DNA of 64,000 nt from Nocardia sp. CDC159 (GTDB taxonomy: Bacteria; Actinomycetota; Actinomycetes; Mycobacteriales; Mycobacteriaceae): positions 1 through 64,000 of the forward strand of contig NZ_JAMRXH010000004.1 of assembly GCF_023740735.1 (NCBI RefSeq). Reading direction: 5' to 3'. A model generated the notes under the pieces. The model had not been told where the DNA came from and did no database searches. It worked only from the letters and a program-made list of their open reading frames with translations. A program made the translations under genes and the position numbers. Of the stretch, positions 27,740 through 37,122 are shown one piece after another; the first letter of the stretch is position 1, and each line of letters opens with the position of its first letter.

Positions 27740-29161
27740 TCAGCGGGGTGCGCGGGGGTAGGGGAGGTCGATGGAGGTGTTTTCGGTGATGGAGAGGGGG
27801 CGGCCGATCTGGGGGAAGGCGCGCTGGGGGCAGGCGGAGCGCTCGCAGACCTTGCAGCCCGCGCCGATCGGGACCGCGGCCGAGGGGTCGTCCAGGTGCA
27901 GGCCCTTGGAATAGACCAGGCGATCGGCGTATTCGATATCGCAGCCGAGGCCGATGGCGAATTCCTTACTGGCCGTGCCGAATCCGTGCGCGCCGGGATT
28001 GGTGGTGCGGGCGATCCAGAGGTAGCGGCGGCCGTCGGGCATGGCGGCGACCTGGGTGAGGATGCGGCCGGGATGGGCGAACGCATCGTGCACCACCCAC
28101 AGTGGGCAGCTGCCGCCGACGCGGGAGAAGTGGAAGGCGGTGGCGGATTGGCGTTTGGAGATATTGCCCGCGCGATCGGTGCGCACGAAGAAGAACGGCA
28201 CCCCGCGTTGGCCCTGCCGCTGCAGGGTGCTCAGCCGGTGGCACACCGTCTCGAAGCCGACCTCGAAGCGCAGCCCCAGCAGATCGATGTCGTAGCGCAA
28301 TTCCTCGGCCGAGCGCAGGAACTTCCCGTACGGCAGGATCAGCGCACCCGCGAAGTAGTTGGCCAGCCCGACCCGCGCCAGCGCTCGCGATTCGCCGGTC
28401 AGCGACGGCGTATCGCCGAGCACCTCGTCCAGCAGCGGCCCGTACAGCAGGAAGGCCAGCGTGGTCGCGATCTGGAAGGCGCGCTGTCCGGGCCGCAGCC
28501 GCCGGGCCAGGGTCAGGGTGCGGGTCTCGGGCTCGTAGTACCGCTTCGGAATGTTCGGGTCCGCGCCGTCCCCGCGCACCAGCACCGTCACCCCGGCCTT
28601 CTCCTCGGCCACGCGGGCCAGCTGCCGATCCAGTGAGCCGATCGACAGCCCGCACTCCTCGAACAGCCGCTCGGCCGCGAGATCGAGCTGGGCGATGTGA
28701 TTGTGATGGTCGTAGAAGAAGTCGCGCACATCCTCGTACGGCATCGGCACGCCGGGCGCACCGGTCGGGGTGGCGACCTTGGAGGACAGTAGGTCGAGCT
28801 GATCGGTCGCCGCGCGCAGGCGTCGATGCATGGCCACGATCGTCTTGGCGACCTCGGGCAGCCGGGTGGCCAGATCCTCCACCTCCGCCGCGGGCGGCGC
28901 GGTGCCGCCCGCCGCCTCGACCAGCACCTCGTGCAGATCCGACACCAGCCGGGCGTCGGAGTCGGCGGCGAAGAACTGCACGTCCAGATCGAAGGTGGAG
29001 TTCAGCTTCAGCAGGACCGGGATGGTCAGCGGTCGCTGATCGCGTTCGAGCTGGTTGAGGTAGCTGGGGGAGAGGTCCAGCGACTTCGCCAGGGCGGCCT
29101 GGGTCATCCGTCGTTCCTCGCGCAACCGCCGTAGCCGGGCACCCGCATACATCTTGCGCAC
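27740..29161 (-). CDS. prpR: methylcitrate-cycle regulator PrpR (RamB family)
   Basis: PrpR activates propionate-catabolism genes. The 473-aa protein has an N-terminal XRE helix-turn-helix (residues 5-60, MTQAALAKSLDLSPSYLNQL), a central domain and the C-terminal short-chain fatty acyl regulator region with SKRQSATAFHFSRVGGSCP. Near the end, IGAGCKVCERSACPQRAFP matches the cysteine cluster of M. tuberculosis Rv1129c, which binds [4Fe-4S] and senses acyl-CoA. GTG 29161 (MRKMYAGARL) aligns with the Rv1129c start. It is divergent from prpD, so the intergenic TTCGCAAT/ATTGCGA elements are its likely operator. Confidence 0.93.
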   Translation of the reverse strand: MRKMYAGARLRRLREERRMTQAALAKSLDLSPSYLNQLERDQRPLTIPVLLKLNSTFDLDVQFFAADSDARLVSDLHEVLVEAAGGTAPPAAEVEDLATRLPEVAKTIVAMHRRLRAATDQLDLLSSKVATPTGAPGVPMPYEDVRDFFYDHHNHIAQLDLAAERLFEECGLSIGSLDRQLARVAEEKAGVTVLVRGDGADPNIPKRYYEPETRTLTLARRLRPGQRAFQIATTLAFLLYGPLLDEVLGDTPSLTGESRALARVGLANYFAGALILPYGKFLRSAEELRYDIDLLGLRFEVGFETVCHRLSTLQRQGQRGVPFFFVRTDRAGNISKRQSATAFHFSRVGGSCPLWVVHDAFAHPGRILTQVAAMPDGRRYLWIARTTNPGAHGFGTASKEFAIGLGCDIEYADRLVYSKGLHLDDPSAAVPIGAGCKVCERSACPQRAFPQIGRPLSITENTSIDLPYPRAPR

Positions 29162-29183
29162 GTGCAGATGCTACCCACAGATC

Positions 29184-29237
29184 TTCGCAATCATTGCAAT
29201 TTTAACGGTACTCGCCGACAAAAATCGGCGATTGCGA
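29184..29237. promoter_or_regulatory. candidate PrpR operators between prpR and prpD
   Basis: TTCGCAATCATTGCAATTTT (29184-29203) contains two TTSGCAA-like half sites, and ATTGCGAG at 29231-29238 repeats the first one inverted. RamB/PrpR proteins favour TTTGCAAA-like cores. The prpD -10 hexamer TAGCGT (29265-29270) ends 7 nt before ATG. Confidence 0.5.
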
Positions 29238-29277
29238 GGTGTTTTGTCCTTCTGTGCCGCTGCGTAGCGTGCGAAGT

Positions 29278-30789
29278 ATGAAGGTTCACATCGTACGTGC
29301 GCACGCCTCCTCGGAGGATTTCCCCCGAGCGGACCATCTGGCGACCCGCATTGCGGAGGTGGCGGCCGATCCGGTGGCGGTACCGGCCGAGGTGAGCGAG
29401 GCGGTCATCGATCGGATCATCGACAACGCCGGTGTCGCCGCGGCCGCACTGCTGCGCCGCCCGCCGACCACCGCGCGCCGCCAGGCGCAGACCCATCCCT
29501 TCGTGCCCGGGGCCACCATCTTCGGTCTGCCTGTGGCACAACGATTTTCCCCCGAATGGGCGGCCTGGGCAAATGGCGTGGCGGTGCGGGAGCTGGATTT
29601 CCACGACACCTTCCTGGCCGCGGAGTACTCCCATCCGGGTGACAACATTCCGCCGATCCTCGCCGTCGCCCAGCACGCCGGGCGCAGCGGGGCCGAACTG
29701 ATCCGCGCCGTCGCGACCGGATACGAGATCCAGATCGATCTGGCGCGCGGAATCTGCCTGCACGAGCACAAGATCGACCATGTCGCCCATCTGGGCCCCT
29801 CGGCCGCGGCCGGAATCGGCACGCTACTCGGGCTCGACGTCGAGGTCATCTACCAGGCGATCGGGCAGGCGCTGCACACCACCACCGCCACCCGGCAATC
29901 GCGCAAGGGCGAGATCTCCAGTTGGAAGGCCTTCGCCCCGGCATTCGCGGGCAAGATGGCGGTCGAGGCGGTGGACCGGGCCATGCGCGGGGAGGGCGCG
30001 CCCGCGCCGATCTGGGAGGGCGAGGACGGGGTGATCGCCCGGCTGCTCGGCGGCCCGCAGGCGGAATACGAAGTGCCGCTGCCGGTTCCGGGCGAGCCGA
30101 AGCGGGCGATCCTGGACAGCTACACCAAGGAGCATTCGGCCGAGTATCAGAGTCAGGCCCTCATCGATCTGGCGCGCCGAATTCGTTCGCGCATCGGCGA
30201 TCTCGGCCAGGTCGCCTCGATCGTGCTGCACACCAGCCACCACACCCACGTCGTGATCGGCAGCGGCTCGGGCGATCCGCAGAAATACGATCCGCACGCC
30301 AGCCGGGAGACTCTGGACCATTCCGTGCCCTATATCTTCGCGGTCGCGTTGCAGGACGGGACCTGGCATCACGAGCGGTCCTACGCCCCCGAGCGCGCAC
30401 GGCGGGCCGACACCGTCGAACTGTGGCACAAGATCTCCACGGTCGAGGATCCGGAATGGACGCGGCGCTATCACTCGACCGACCCGCGCGACAAGGCATT
30501 CGGCGCCCGCGCCGTGGTGAGGATGGCCAGCGGCGAGACGATCGTCGACGAACTCGCGGTCGCCGACGCGCATCCGCTGGGGGCGCGGCCGTTCGGGCGG
30601 GCGCAGTACATCGAGAAGTTCCGCACCCTGGCCGAAGGGGTGCTCGACGCCGCCGAACAGGATCGCTTTCTCGATGCGGCGCAACGGCTTCCGGAGCTGA
30701 GGGCCGATGAGCTGGACCAGCTTGGCTTCAGCGTCGCGCCCGAGATCCTGGCCGCCGCCCCCGAAACCGGAACGGGGCTCTTCGGATGA
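29278..30789 (+). CDS. prpD: 2-methylcitrate dehydratase
   Basis: PrpD (MmgE/PrpD family) dehydrates 2-methylcitrate to 2-methyl-cis-aconitate in propionyl-CoA breakdown. The 503-aa chain has [44 protein letters not shown] and the conserved [15 protein letters not shown], typical of the family. ATG 29278 ([11 protein letters not shown]) corresponds to the Rv1130 start; an earlier in-frame start at 29239 lies upstream of the -10 hexamer. The transcript appears leaderless. It is separated from prpB by an antisense DUF1737 gene. Confidence 0.95.
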   Translation: MKVHIVRAHASSEDFPRADHLATRIAEVAADPVAVPAEVSEAVIDRIIDNAGVAAAALLRRPPTTARRQAQTHPFVPGATIFGLPVAQRFSPEWAAWANGVAVRELDFHDTFLAAEYSHPGDNIPPILAVAQHAGRSGAELIRAVATGYEIQIDLARGICLHEHKIDHVAHLGPSAAAGIGTLLGLDVEVIYQAIGQALHTTTATRQSRKGEISSWKAFAPAFAGKMAVEAVDRAMRGEGAPAPIWEGEDGVIARLLGGPQAEYEVPLPVPGEPKRAILDSYTKEHSAEYQSQALIDLARRIRSRIGDLGQVASIVLHTSHHTHVVIGSGSGDPQKYDPHASRETLDHSVPYIFAVALQDGTWHHERSYAPERARRADTVELWHKISTVEDPEWTRRYHSTDPRDKAFGARAVVRMASGETIVDELAVADAHPLGARPFGRAQYIEKFRTLAEGVLDAAEQDRFLDAAQRLPELRADELDQLGFSVAPEILAAAPETGTGLFG

Positions 30790-30794
30790 GCGAT

Positions 30795-30968
30795 CTAGTT
30801 CGGATCCCACACCAGGGCCTGCGCGGCGATCACGTGCTGGCCGTTGAACGTCACCGCGGGCGAACCGTGCAGTCGATAGCCCTCGTCGAGCAGGGCGCTG
30901 ATCCGCTCGCAGAAGCGGGCGTCGTCGGGGCCGGTGATCAGGCGGTAACGCAGGGGCGTATCGGTCAT
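30795..30968 (-). CDS. DUF1737 small protein, antisense within the prp locus
   Basis: This 57-aa protein (MTDTPLRYRLITGPDDARF at its start) matches the DUF1737 family, shown by ITGPDDARFCERISALLDEG and SPAVTFNGQHVIAAQALVW. Function is unknown. It lies on the minus strand between prpD and prpB, its stop 6 nt from the prpD stop. TAGGCT (30980-30975 on the minus strand) ends 6 nt before ATG, so it has its own leaderless promoter that diverges from prpB. It splits the prp genes into two transcription units unless read-through occurs. Confidence 0.85.
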   Translation of the reverse strand: MTDTPLRYRLITGPDDARFCERISALLDEGYRLHGSPAVTFNGQHVIAAQALVWDPN

Positions 30969-30994
30969 GCCGTCAGCCTAGGACGGGGGACACG

Positions 30995-31903
30995 GTGAGC
31001 GGGCTCATGGCCGCCGAGAGCTCGGCGGCGGACAAGCGGGCGGCGTTGCGGGCGGGCCTGGCGAGCGGGCGCCTGCAGCGATTGCCGGGTGCGTTCAATC
31101 CGTTGGTGGCCAAGCTGATTCAACGACTCGGCTTCGAGGGGGTGTATGTCTCCGGCGCGGTGATCTCGGCGGAGCTGGCGCTGCCCGATATCGGGCTCAC
31201 CACGCTGAGCGAGGTGGCCGAGCGGGGGCGGGTGATCTCGCGGGTCACCGATCTGCCGACGTTGATCGACGCCGATACCGGATTCGGTGAGCCGATGAAT
31301 GCCGCGCGCACGATCACGCTGCTGGAGGAGGCGGGGGTAGCGGGTGCGCATCTCGAGGACCAGGTGAATCCGAAGCGGTGCGGGCATCTCGACGGTAAGA
31401 CCGTGGTGCCGACCGGGGAGATGGTGCGCCGGATTCGTGCGGCGGTGTCGGCGCGGCGGGATCCGGACTTCGTCATCTGCGCCCGCACCGATGCCCGTGC
31501 GATCGAGGGGTTGGGCGCGGCCATCGACCGGGCCAAGGCCTACGCCGATGCCGGGGCCGATCTGATCTTCACCGAGGCGCTGGCCGATGCCGCCGAGTTC
31601 GCGGCATTCCGTGCGGCCGTGGATGTTCCGCTGCTGGCCAATATGACCGAGTTCGGCAAGTCCGAGCTGCTGTCGGCCGGGCAGTTGCAGGAGCTGGGTT
31701 ACAACGCCGTCATCCATCCGGTCAGCACGCTGCGGTTGGCCATGTACGCGGTGGAGTCGGGATTGCGTGAAATCGCCTCCACCGGAACGCAATCGGGTCT
31801 GCTCGAGCGCATGCAGCACCGGTCGCGGCTGTACGAACTGCTCGACTACCCGCGGTACAACGAATTCGATTCCAGCATCTTCACCTACACCCCGAGCGAG
31901 TGA
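30995..31903 (+). CDS. prpB: 2-methylisocitrate lyase
   Basis: PrpB cleaves 2-methylisocitrate to pyruvate and succinate. This is a 302-aa phosphoenolpyruvate-mutase/isocitrate-lyase fold enzyme. Diagnostic parts are YVSGAVISAELALPDIGL, the Mg-binding LIDADTGFGEP, the catalytic-loop Cys in NPKRCGHLDGK, and VICARTDARAIEG. The start is GTG with GGGGGA upstream. The prpC ATG comes 4 nt after its stop, so the two are co-translated. The reverse-oriented DUF1737 gene lies immediately upstream. Confidence 0.95.
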   Translation: MSGLMAAESSAADKRAALRAGLASGRLQRLPGAFNPLVAKLIQRLGFEGVYVSGAVISAELALPDIGLTTLSEVAERGRVISRVTDLPTLIDADTGFGEPMNAARTITLLEEAGVAGAHLEDQVNPKRCGHLDGKTVVPTGEMVRRIRAAVSARRDPDFVICARTDARAIEGLGAAIDRAKAYADAGADLIFTEALADAAEFAAFRAAVDVPLLANMTEFGKSELLSAGQLQELGYNAVIHPVSTLRLAMYAVESGLREIASTGTQSGLLERMQHRSRLYELLDYPRYNEFDSSIFTYTPSE

Positions 31904-31907
31904 ATTC

Positions 31908-33032
31908 ATGACCGAGATCAAGAAGGGCCTGGCGGGAGTCGTGGTGGACACGACCGCCATCTCCAAGGTGGTGCCCGAGACCAATTCGCTGATCTACCGG
32001 GGCTATCCGGTGCAGGATCTGGCCCGCTATCGCGGTTTCGAGGAGGTCGCCCAGCTACTCTGGCACGGCGAACTGCCCGATGCCGGGCAACTGCGCGTGC
32101 TGTGCGAGCGCGAACGGGCGCTGCGACAGGCCGACCGGTCGCTGCTGGCCCTGGTCGACCGGCTGCCCGACACCTGCCATCCGATGGATGTGGTGCGGAC
32201 GGTGGTCAGCTATCTGGGGGCGCAGGATCCGCTGGAGGATCGGGGAACGAGCCGGGAGGCATTGCTGGCCAAGGCATTACGGCTGACAGCGGTGCTGCCG
32301 ACGGTGATCGCCGCCGATATGCGCCGCCGCCGCGGGCTCGATCCGATCGCGCCCGACGAGGACCGCGGCTTCGCCGAGAACTTCCTGTACATGTGCTTCG
32401 GCGACCGAGCGCGCCAGCTGGACCAGCGCCTGGTGCGCGCCTTCGAGACCTCGCTCATCCTCTATGCCGAGCACAGTTTCAACGCCTCCACTTTCGCCGC
32501 CCGCGTGGTGACCTCCACCCGCTCCGATATGTACTCCGCGGTCACCGCCGCCATCGGCGCCCTGAAGGGCCCGCTGCACGGCGGCGCCAACGAGGCCGTC
32601 ATGCACATGATGCTCGACATCGGCGAGCCCGAACGTGCCCGAGAGTGGTTGCGCGCCAAACTCTCCCGCAAGGAAAAGATCATGGGCTTCGGCCACCGCG
32701 TCTACCGCAACGGCGACTCCCGTGTCCCCACCATGAAATCCGCCCTCGACGACATAGCAGCCCTCCTCGGCGACACCCACTGGCTCCGCATGTACACCGA
32801 ACTGGAATCCGCCATGGCCGAAGCCACCGGCATCAAACCCAACCTCGACTTCCCCTCCGGCCCCGCCTACCACCTCCTAGGCTTCGACACCGAAACCTTC
32901 ACCCCCATCTTCGTCATGAGCCGCATCACCGGCTGGACCGCCCACATCATCGAACAGTCCCAATCGAATACGCTGATCCGCCCGCTGTCGGAATACGTAG
33001 GCCAGCCCCAGCGAGCCCTCGACGTGGCATAG
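31908..33032 (+). CDS. prpC: 2-methylcitrate synthase
   Basis: PrpC condenses propionyl-CoA with oxaloacetate; it also has citrate synthase activity. The 374-aa chain has the family segments LIYRGYPVQDLARY, AEHSFNASTFAARVVTSTRS, KGPLHGGANEAVM and KIMGFGHRVYRNGDSR with active-site His, and the C-terminal Asp/Arg region. ATG 31908 fits the short bacterial start; the in-frame extension to 31767 lies within prpB. Position and prpR linkage favour methylcitrate over citrate synthase. The 3' third uses codons richer in C than the 5' part. Confidence 0.94.
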   Translation: MTEIKKGLAGVVVDTTAISKVVPETNSLIYRGYPVQDLARYRGFEEVAQLLWHGELPDAGQLRVLCERERALRQADRSLLALVDRLPDTCHPMDVVRTVVSYLGAQDPLEDRGTSREALLAKALRLTAVLPTVIAADMRRRRGLDPIAPDEDRGFAENFLYMCFGDRARQLDQRLVRAFETSLILYAEHSFNASTFAARVVTSTRSDMYSAVTAAIGALKGPLHGGANEAVMHMMLDIGEPERAREWLRAKLSRKEKIMGFGHRVYRNGDSRVPTMKSALDDIAALLGDTHWLRMYTELESAMAEATGIKPNLDFPSGPAYHLLGFDTETFTPIFVMSRITGWTAHIIEQSQSNTLIRPLSEYVGQPQRALDVA

Positions 33033-33149
33033 CCCCGGCTTCGCCGGGGACATGGTGGAGGGCCGGGGACATGGTGGAAACTCCAGGCGGAACAGAGAGG
33101 AGACGCCCATGGCCGCTTGTCCCTACACCAGCCTCGGCCTAGTTCTCCT

Positions 33150-33342
33150 TGGCTTCGCCCTCGCCTGTACCCGGCCTCCCGCCTCAACCCGCTCGTACCC
33201 GACCTGCGGCTTTGCCCCGCTCGTACCCGGCCTGCGGTCTTGCCCCGCGCCTGTACCCCGCCCCCGGGTTTCCTCCGCGCTCATACCGCGCCTCGAGGTT
33301 TCCTCCGCGCTTGTACCCCGCCCCCGGCTTCCGCCCCCTTGT
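33150..33342. repeat. degenerate 28-30-bp repeats between prpC and metE
   Basis: GCTCGTACCC-like cores recur at about 33191, 33219, 33248, 33277 and 33307, each followed by a GC-rich tail and CTTTGCCCC or TTTCCTCC. The period is 28-30 bp and copies differ. On the minus strand the units are G-rich. Reading frames through it are low-complexity Pro/Arg and not considered genes. No other feature is seen in 33033-33342. Confidence 0.7.
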
Positions 33343-33379
33343 ACCCAGCCTCGGCGCCCCCAGGGCGCCGAGGCTGGGT
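33343..33379 (-). terminator. metE terminator
   Basis: A perfect 16-bp stem joins ACCCAGCCTCGGCGCC (33343-33358) and GGCGCCGAGGCTGGGT (33364-33379) across a 5-nt loop. It lies 16 nt past the metE stop on the minus strand. Confidence 0.85.
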
Positions 33380-33395
33380 CATCGCACTCCTCCGA

Positions 33396-35666
33396 CTACC
33401 GAACCGCGTTGGCCGCCTGCACCATATTCGCCAGCGCGGCCTCCACCTCCGCCGGGCCGCGGGTCTTCAACCCGCAGTCCGGGTTCACCCAGAGCCGGTC
33501 CGCCGGAACGGCTTTGAGTGCCGCTCGTAGGGAGGTCGTGATTTCTTCGACCGAGGGGACTCGGGGGGAGTGGATGTCGTAGACGCCCGGGCCGACGCCG
33601 AGGTGGAAGCCTGCGGCGTTGAGGTCGTCGAGGACCTCCATGCGGGAGCGGGCGGCCTCGATGGAGGTGACGTCGGCGTCGAGGGCGGCGATGGCGTCGA
33701 TCACCTCGCCGAATTCGGAGTAGCACAGGTGGGTGTGGATCTGGGTGGCGTCGGAGACGCCGCTGGTGGCCAGGCGGAAGGCGCGGACCGACCAGTCCAG
33801 GTAGTCCGGCTTGGCCTCGGCGCGCAGCGGGAGCAGCTCGCGCAGGGCGGGCTCGTCGACCTGGATGACCCGGATGCCGGCGGACTGCAGGTCGATCGTC
33901 TCGTCCCGGATGGCCAGTGCCACCTGGCGGGCCGAATCGGCCAGCGGCTGGTCGTCGCGGACGAACGACCAGGCCAGAATCGTCACCGGGCCGGTGAGCA
34001 TGCCCTTGACCGGCTTGTCGGTCAGCGACTGCGCGTAGGAGATCCACTCCACCGTCATCGGCTCACGCCGCACCACGTCGCCGTACAGGATCGGCGGGCG
34101 CACGCAGCGGGTGCCATAGGACTGCACCCAGCCGTTCGCCGTGGCGGCGAAGCCGTCCAGCTGTTCGGCGAAGTACTGCACCATGTCGTTGCGCTCGGGC
34201 TCGCCGTGTACGAGCACGTCCAGGCCCAGCCGCTCCTGCAGCGCGATGACGGCGTCGATCTCGGCGCGCATCCGGCGGTTGTATTCCTCGACGCCGATCT
34301 CGTTGGCGCGCAGTGCGGCTCGCGCCTTGCGGATCGCCGAGGTCTGCGGATACGAGCCGATCGTGGTGGTCGGTAGCGGCGGCAGATCCAGGCGCTCGCG
34401 CTGCAACACCCGCCGTTCCTCGGCGGGTGCGCGCCGGTCCGCGTCCGGGCCGAGGGAGTCCAGCCGGGCGCGCACGGTCTCGTTGTGCAGCCGCGGATCC
34501 TGCCGACGACTCGCCAGAGCCGCACGCGCGGTAGCCAATTCGTCGGCGACCGCCTCGGTGCCCGCACGCAGCGCTGTCGCCAGCGAGCGCACCTCGGCCA
34601 CCTTCTCCGCACCGAAGGCCAGCCACGACCGCAGCGCGGGATCGAGATCGGTCTCCGCCGACAGCGAATACGGAACGTGCAGCAGCGAACTCGACGTCGA
34701 CACCGCCAGCGCACCGGTGCTGCCCAGCAGCGTTCCCAGCGTGCCCAGCGCCTGATCGAGATCGGTGCGCCACACATTGCGACCGTTCACCACGCCCGCG
34801 ACCAGCAGCTTGTTCGCCAGCGCGGGGATGGCCGCGATATCGTCGGCGGTGGTGCCGCGGGTGAAATCGACCGCGATCGCGTCGATCTCGGTCCCCGCCA
34901 GCGCCGCCAGCGCGGCACCCGGTCGGCCGAAGTACGTCGCGACCAGGATCGCCGGTCGCTGCGGCGCCTGCGTCAGCTGCGCGTAAGTGTCCGCGGCCAG
35001 GGCGATTTCGTCGTCGGACAGATCGGTGACCAGCACGGGCTCGTCCAGCTGCACCCATTCGGCCCCGGCGGCGGCCAACTGCCGCAACAACTCGCGGTAC
35101 AGCGGCACCAGCTCGCCCAGCCTGCTCAGCGGGGCGACGCCGTCGATGCCCTTGGCCAGCTTCAGGAAGGTCAGTGGGCCGACCACGACCGGCCGGGCGG
35201 GCACGCCCAGCTCCAGCGCCTCGCGCAATTCGTCGAGGATCTTCTCCGGATGCAGCGAAAACGTTGTGTCGGAACCTATTTCCGGAACCAGATAGTGGTA
35301 GTTGGTATCGAACCACTTGGTCATCTCCAGCGGTTCGATCGACTCGGCCCCACGCGCGGCGGCGAAGTACCGTTCCAGCGGATCGGCGATCCCGGCCACC
35401 CGCGGCGGCAGCGCGCCGAGCAGCACCGCGGTGTCGAGGACCTGGTCGTAGTAGGAGAAGGTGCCGACCGGCACCGAATCCAGGCCCGCCGCCCGCAGCG
35501 CGGTCAGCTGGTCGGAACGCAGCGTCTTCGCGACGCCGTGCAGTTCCGCGGCGTCGATGCGCCCGGCCCAGTAGCTCTCGATCGCGCGTTTGAGCTCGCG
35601 CCGCGGCCCGATCCGCGGGATGCCGAGAACCGTTGCGGTGAAGGGAGTTCGCGATGTGACAGTCAC
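33396..35666 (-). CDS. metE: cobalamin-independent methionine synthase
   Basis: MetE transfers the methyl of 5-methyltetrahydropteroyltri-glutamate directly to homocysteine without B12. The 756-aa chain (E. coli 753) shows both barrels; the C-terminal one has the zinc ligands in [13 protein letters not shown] and [12 protein letters not shown], and [18 protein letters not shown] 35666 ([20 protein letters not shown]) gives the standard N-terminus; the longer frame to 35789 runs into the leader. A cobalamin riboswitch lies upstream, so transcription or translation should fall when B12 is plentiful and MetH can take over. Confidence 0.97.
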   Translation of the reverse strand: MTVTSRTPFTATVLGIPRIGPRRELKRAIESYWAGRIDAAELHGVAKTLRSDQLTALRAAGLDSVPVGTFSYYDQVLDTAVLLGALPPRVAGIADPLERYFAAARGAESIEPLEMTKWFDTNYHYLVPEIGSDTTFSLHPEKILDELREALELGVPARPVVVGPLTFLKLAKGIDGVAPLSRLGELVPLYRELLRQLAAAGAEWVQLDEPVLVTDLSDDEIALAADTYAQLTQAPQRPAILVATYFGRPGAALAALAGTEIDAIAVDFTRGTTADDIAAIPALANKLLVAGVVNGRNVWRTDLDQALGTLGTLLGSTGALAVSTSSSLLHVPYSLSAETDLDPALRSWLAFGAEKVAEVRSLATALRAGTEAVADELATARAALASRRQDPRLHNETVRARLDSLGPDADRRAPAEERRVLQRERLDLPPLPTTTIGSYPQTSAIRKARAALRANEIGVEEYNRRMRAEIDAVIALQERLGLDVLVHGEPERNDMVQYFAEQLDGFAATANGWVQSYGTRCVRPPILYGDVVRREPMTVEWISYAQSLTDKPVKGMLTGPVTILAWSFVRDDQPLADSARQVALAIRDETIDLQSAGIRVIQVDEPALRELLPLRAEAKPDYLDWSVRAFRLATSGVSDATQIHTHLCYSEFGEVIDAIAALDADVTSIEAARSRMEVLDDLNAAGFHLGVGPGVYDIHSPRVPSVEEITTSLRAALKAVPADRLWVNPDCGLKTRGPAEVEAALANMVQAANAVR

Positions 35667-35766
35667 AATCAGTCTCCAGTGCTCGAAGTCACAGGGCACC
35701 GCCATGAGACAGACGGAGCCCGAGTTCGCACTGGTGTCCGCCCGCCGTTTCCACGAGGCGGTGGCC

Positions 35767-35787
35767 GCCGGATACGGCGTATCCGGC
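35767..35787 (-). promoter_or_regulatory. inverted repeat in the metE leader
   Basis: GCCGGATAC and GTATCCGGC flank GGC, forming a 9-bp stem 3 nt downstream of the B12 box on the transcript. It may be part of the expression platform of the riboswitch. Confidence 0.4.
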
Positions 35788-35965
35788 ACAGCTGGCAGGT
35801 CTTCGGACTCGCAGGCGCACTACCCGTACCTACTGGCCGTCGCTTCCCAGGGGTCACCCCAGTGCCGATGACGGCGGTCGTTCCTGCATACCGCTGCGGG
35901 ACAGTCCCGGATTCCCACCGGGTTCCCTCTCACCGGTCCCGGGGACCGGCTCGACACCGCATTCC
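35788..35965 (-). ncRNA. cobalamin riboswitch upstream of metE
   Basis: On the minus strand the leader has the conserved B12-riboswitch pieces in order: GAGAGGGAACCCGGTGGGAA, ATCCGGGACTGTCCCGCAGC, GGCACTGGGGTGACCCC, CTGGGAAGCGAC, and the B12 box GAGTCCGAAGACCTGCCAGC (35810-35791). It lies 124 nt before the metE start. In actinobacteria such switches repress metE when adenosylcobalamin binds. Confidence 0.94.
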
Positions 35966-36160
35966 GACGCTCGGGGCTCCAACTCGTCGGCGCGATGAAC
36001 CAGCTGCGCATCCGAGCATAAGCGACATCGGTGAAAGTTTTGTTCCGGATACCGTCCCGAGCGGTGGTGTCGAAGAGAGCTTCGGCTCGCGCGCGAACGC
36101 CGCGTGCACGATCATGGTTAACCATCAATGTTCCATTCGGGAATATCGAAGGATTCCGCC

Positions 36161-37027
36161 GTGCCGCAGCCGACCGTCTCGATCGTGATCCCGACCCATC
36201 TGGCGAACCCGGCGGACCTGGCGCTGCTGGACGTTCAGCTCGCCGCACTGGCCGCCCAGACCTTCGACGGCCCGTTCGAGGTGCTCGTGGCCGACAACAA
36301 TTCCGCTGTCGACCTGCGCTCGCATGTGGCGGCGCATCCGCTGCGCGCGCGGTTGTCGCTGCGCTACGTGGATGCGGGCGGGCCCCGCGGCGCGGCGCAC
36401 GCCCGCAATGCCGGTGCGGCCGTGGCGACGGGGGAGATTCTGCTGTTCTGCGATCACGACGATCGGGTGTATCCGCAGTGGGCGGCGCGGCTGGTGGAGT
36501 TCCTGGAACAGGACCTCGATGTGGTCGGCTCGGCGGTCGAGGGTCGCAGCCTCAACCGGCCGCGCGCGGTCGCGGATGTGCCACCGCCGGAACGGTTTCA
36601 GGCGCCGGGGCTGTTCGCACCGCAGATCGTCGGCGGCAGCATGGGCGTGCGTGCGCAGGTTTACCGCAAACTGGGCGGGCTGGATGTCGGCTACGCCGCC
36701 AACGAGGATGTCGAATTCGGTTGGCGTGCGCATCGGGAGGGCTATCGGGTCGGCTTCCTGCCCGAGGCGCTGGTGGCCTACCGCTATCGCCACGGCTTCC
36801 GCGCCGGTTACCGGCAGGGCCGCCCGCGCGGCCGCACACTGGCCCGTCTGCAGGGCGAGTACCCCGACAGCGGTATGCCGCCGATCCGGCTGCCGCTGCT
36901 GCTGCTGACCCTCGTCGTGGTAGGGGGTAATCCGCGGCTGACGGGGGAGGAGCGCGGGCTGTTGCTCGGTATCACCGTGGGGCAACTGCGGGGTGGTCTG
37001 CGGTACCGCACGTTACGGCTCTGGTAA
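36161..37027 (+). CDS. family 2 glycosyltransferase
   Basis: This 288-aa GT-A fold protein has TVSIVIPTHLANPADLALLD at its start, the nucleotide-sugar region FEVLVADNNSA, a D-x-D-like FCDHDDRVYP metal site, and NEDVEFGWRAHREGY with the catalytic-base acidic residues. Donor and acceptor are unknown; cell-envelope polysaccharide or lipid glycosylation is plausible. GTG 36161 has AAGGA 7 nt upstream; ATG 36128 in frame is the alternative. A hydrophobic stretch (LPLLLLTLVVVGG) near the end may contact the membrane. It is divergent from the metE leader. Confidence 0.85.
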   Translation: MPQPTVSIVIPTHLANPADLALLDVQLAALAAQTFDGPFEVLVADNNSAVDLRSHVAAHPLRARLSLRYVDAGGPRGAAHARNAGAAVATGEILLFCDHDDRVYPQWAARLVEFLEQDLDVVGSAVEGRSLNRPRAVADVPPPERFQAPGLFAPQIVGGSMGVRAQVYRKLGGLDVGYAANEDVEFGWRAHREGYRVGFLPEALVAYRYRHGFRAGYRQGRPRGRTLARLQGEYPDSGMPPIRLPLLLLTLVVVGGNPRLTGEERGLLLGITVGQLRGGLRYRTLRLW

Positions 37028-37122
37028 CACAACTTCGCAGACCGTCCGACCTGGTTCGTGAGGATGGCTGCGAAGCCGCGATCGCGGTTTGGCGCAGCTC
37101 ATCGGGCAGGTACCTTAGGCGA

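Noticed and set aside
31908..33032. Housekeeping citrate synthase gltA
   Set aside because: Fused operon position with prpB and linkage to prpR/prpD fit methylcitrate synthase better.
37073..37090. AAGCCGCGATCGCGGTTT palindrome as pyc operator
   Set aside because: Short CG-rich self-complementary sequence is common by chance at this GC content; left unassigned.
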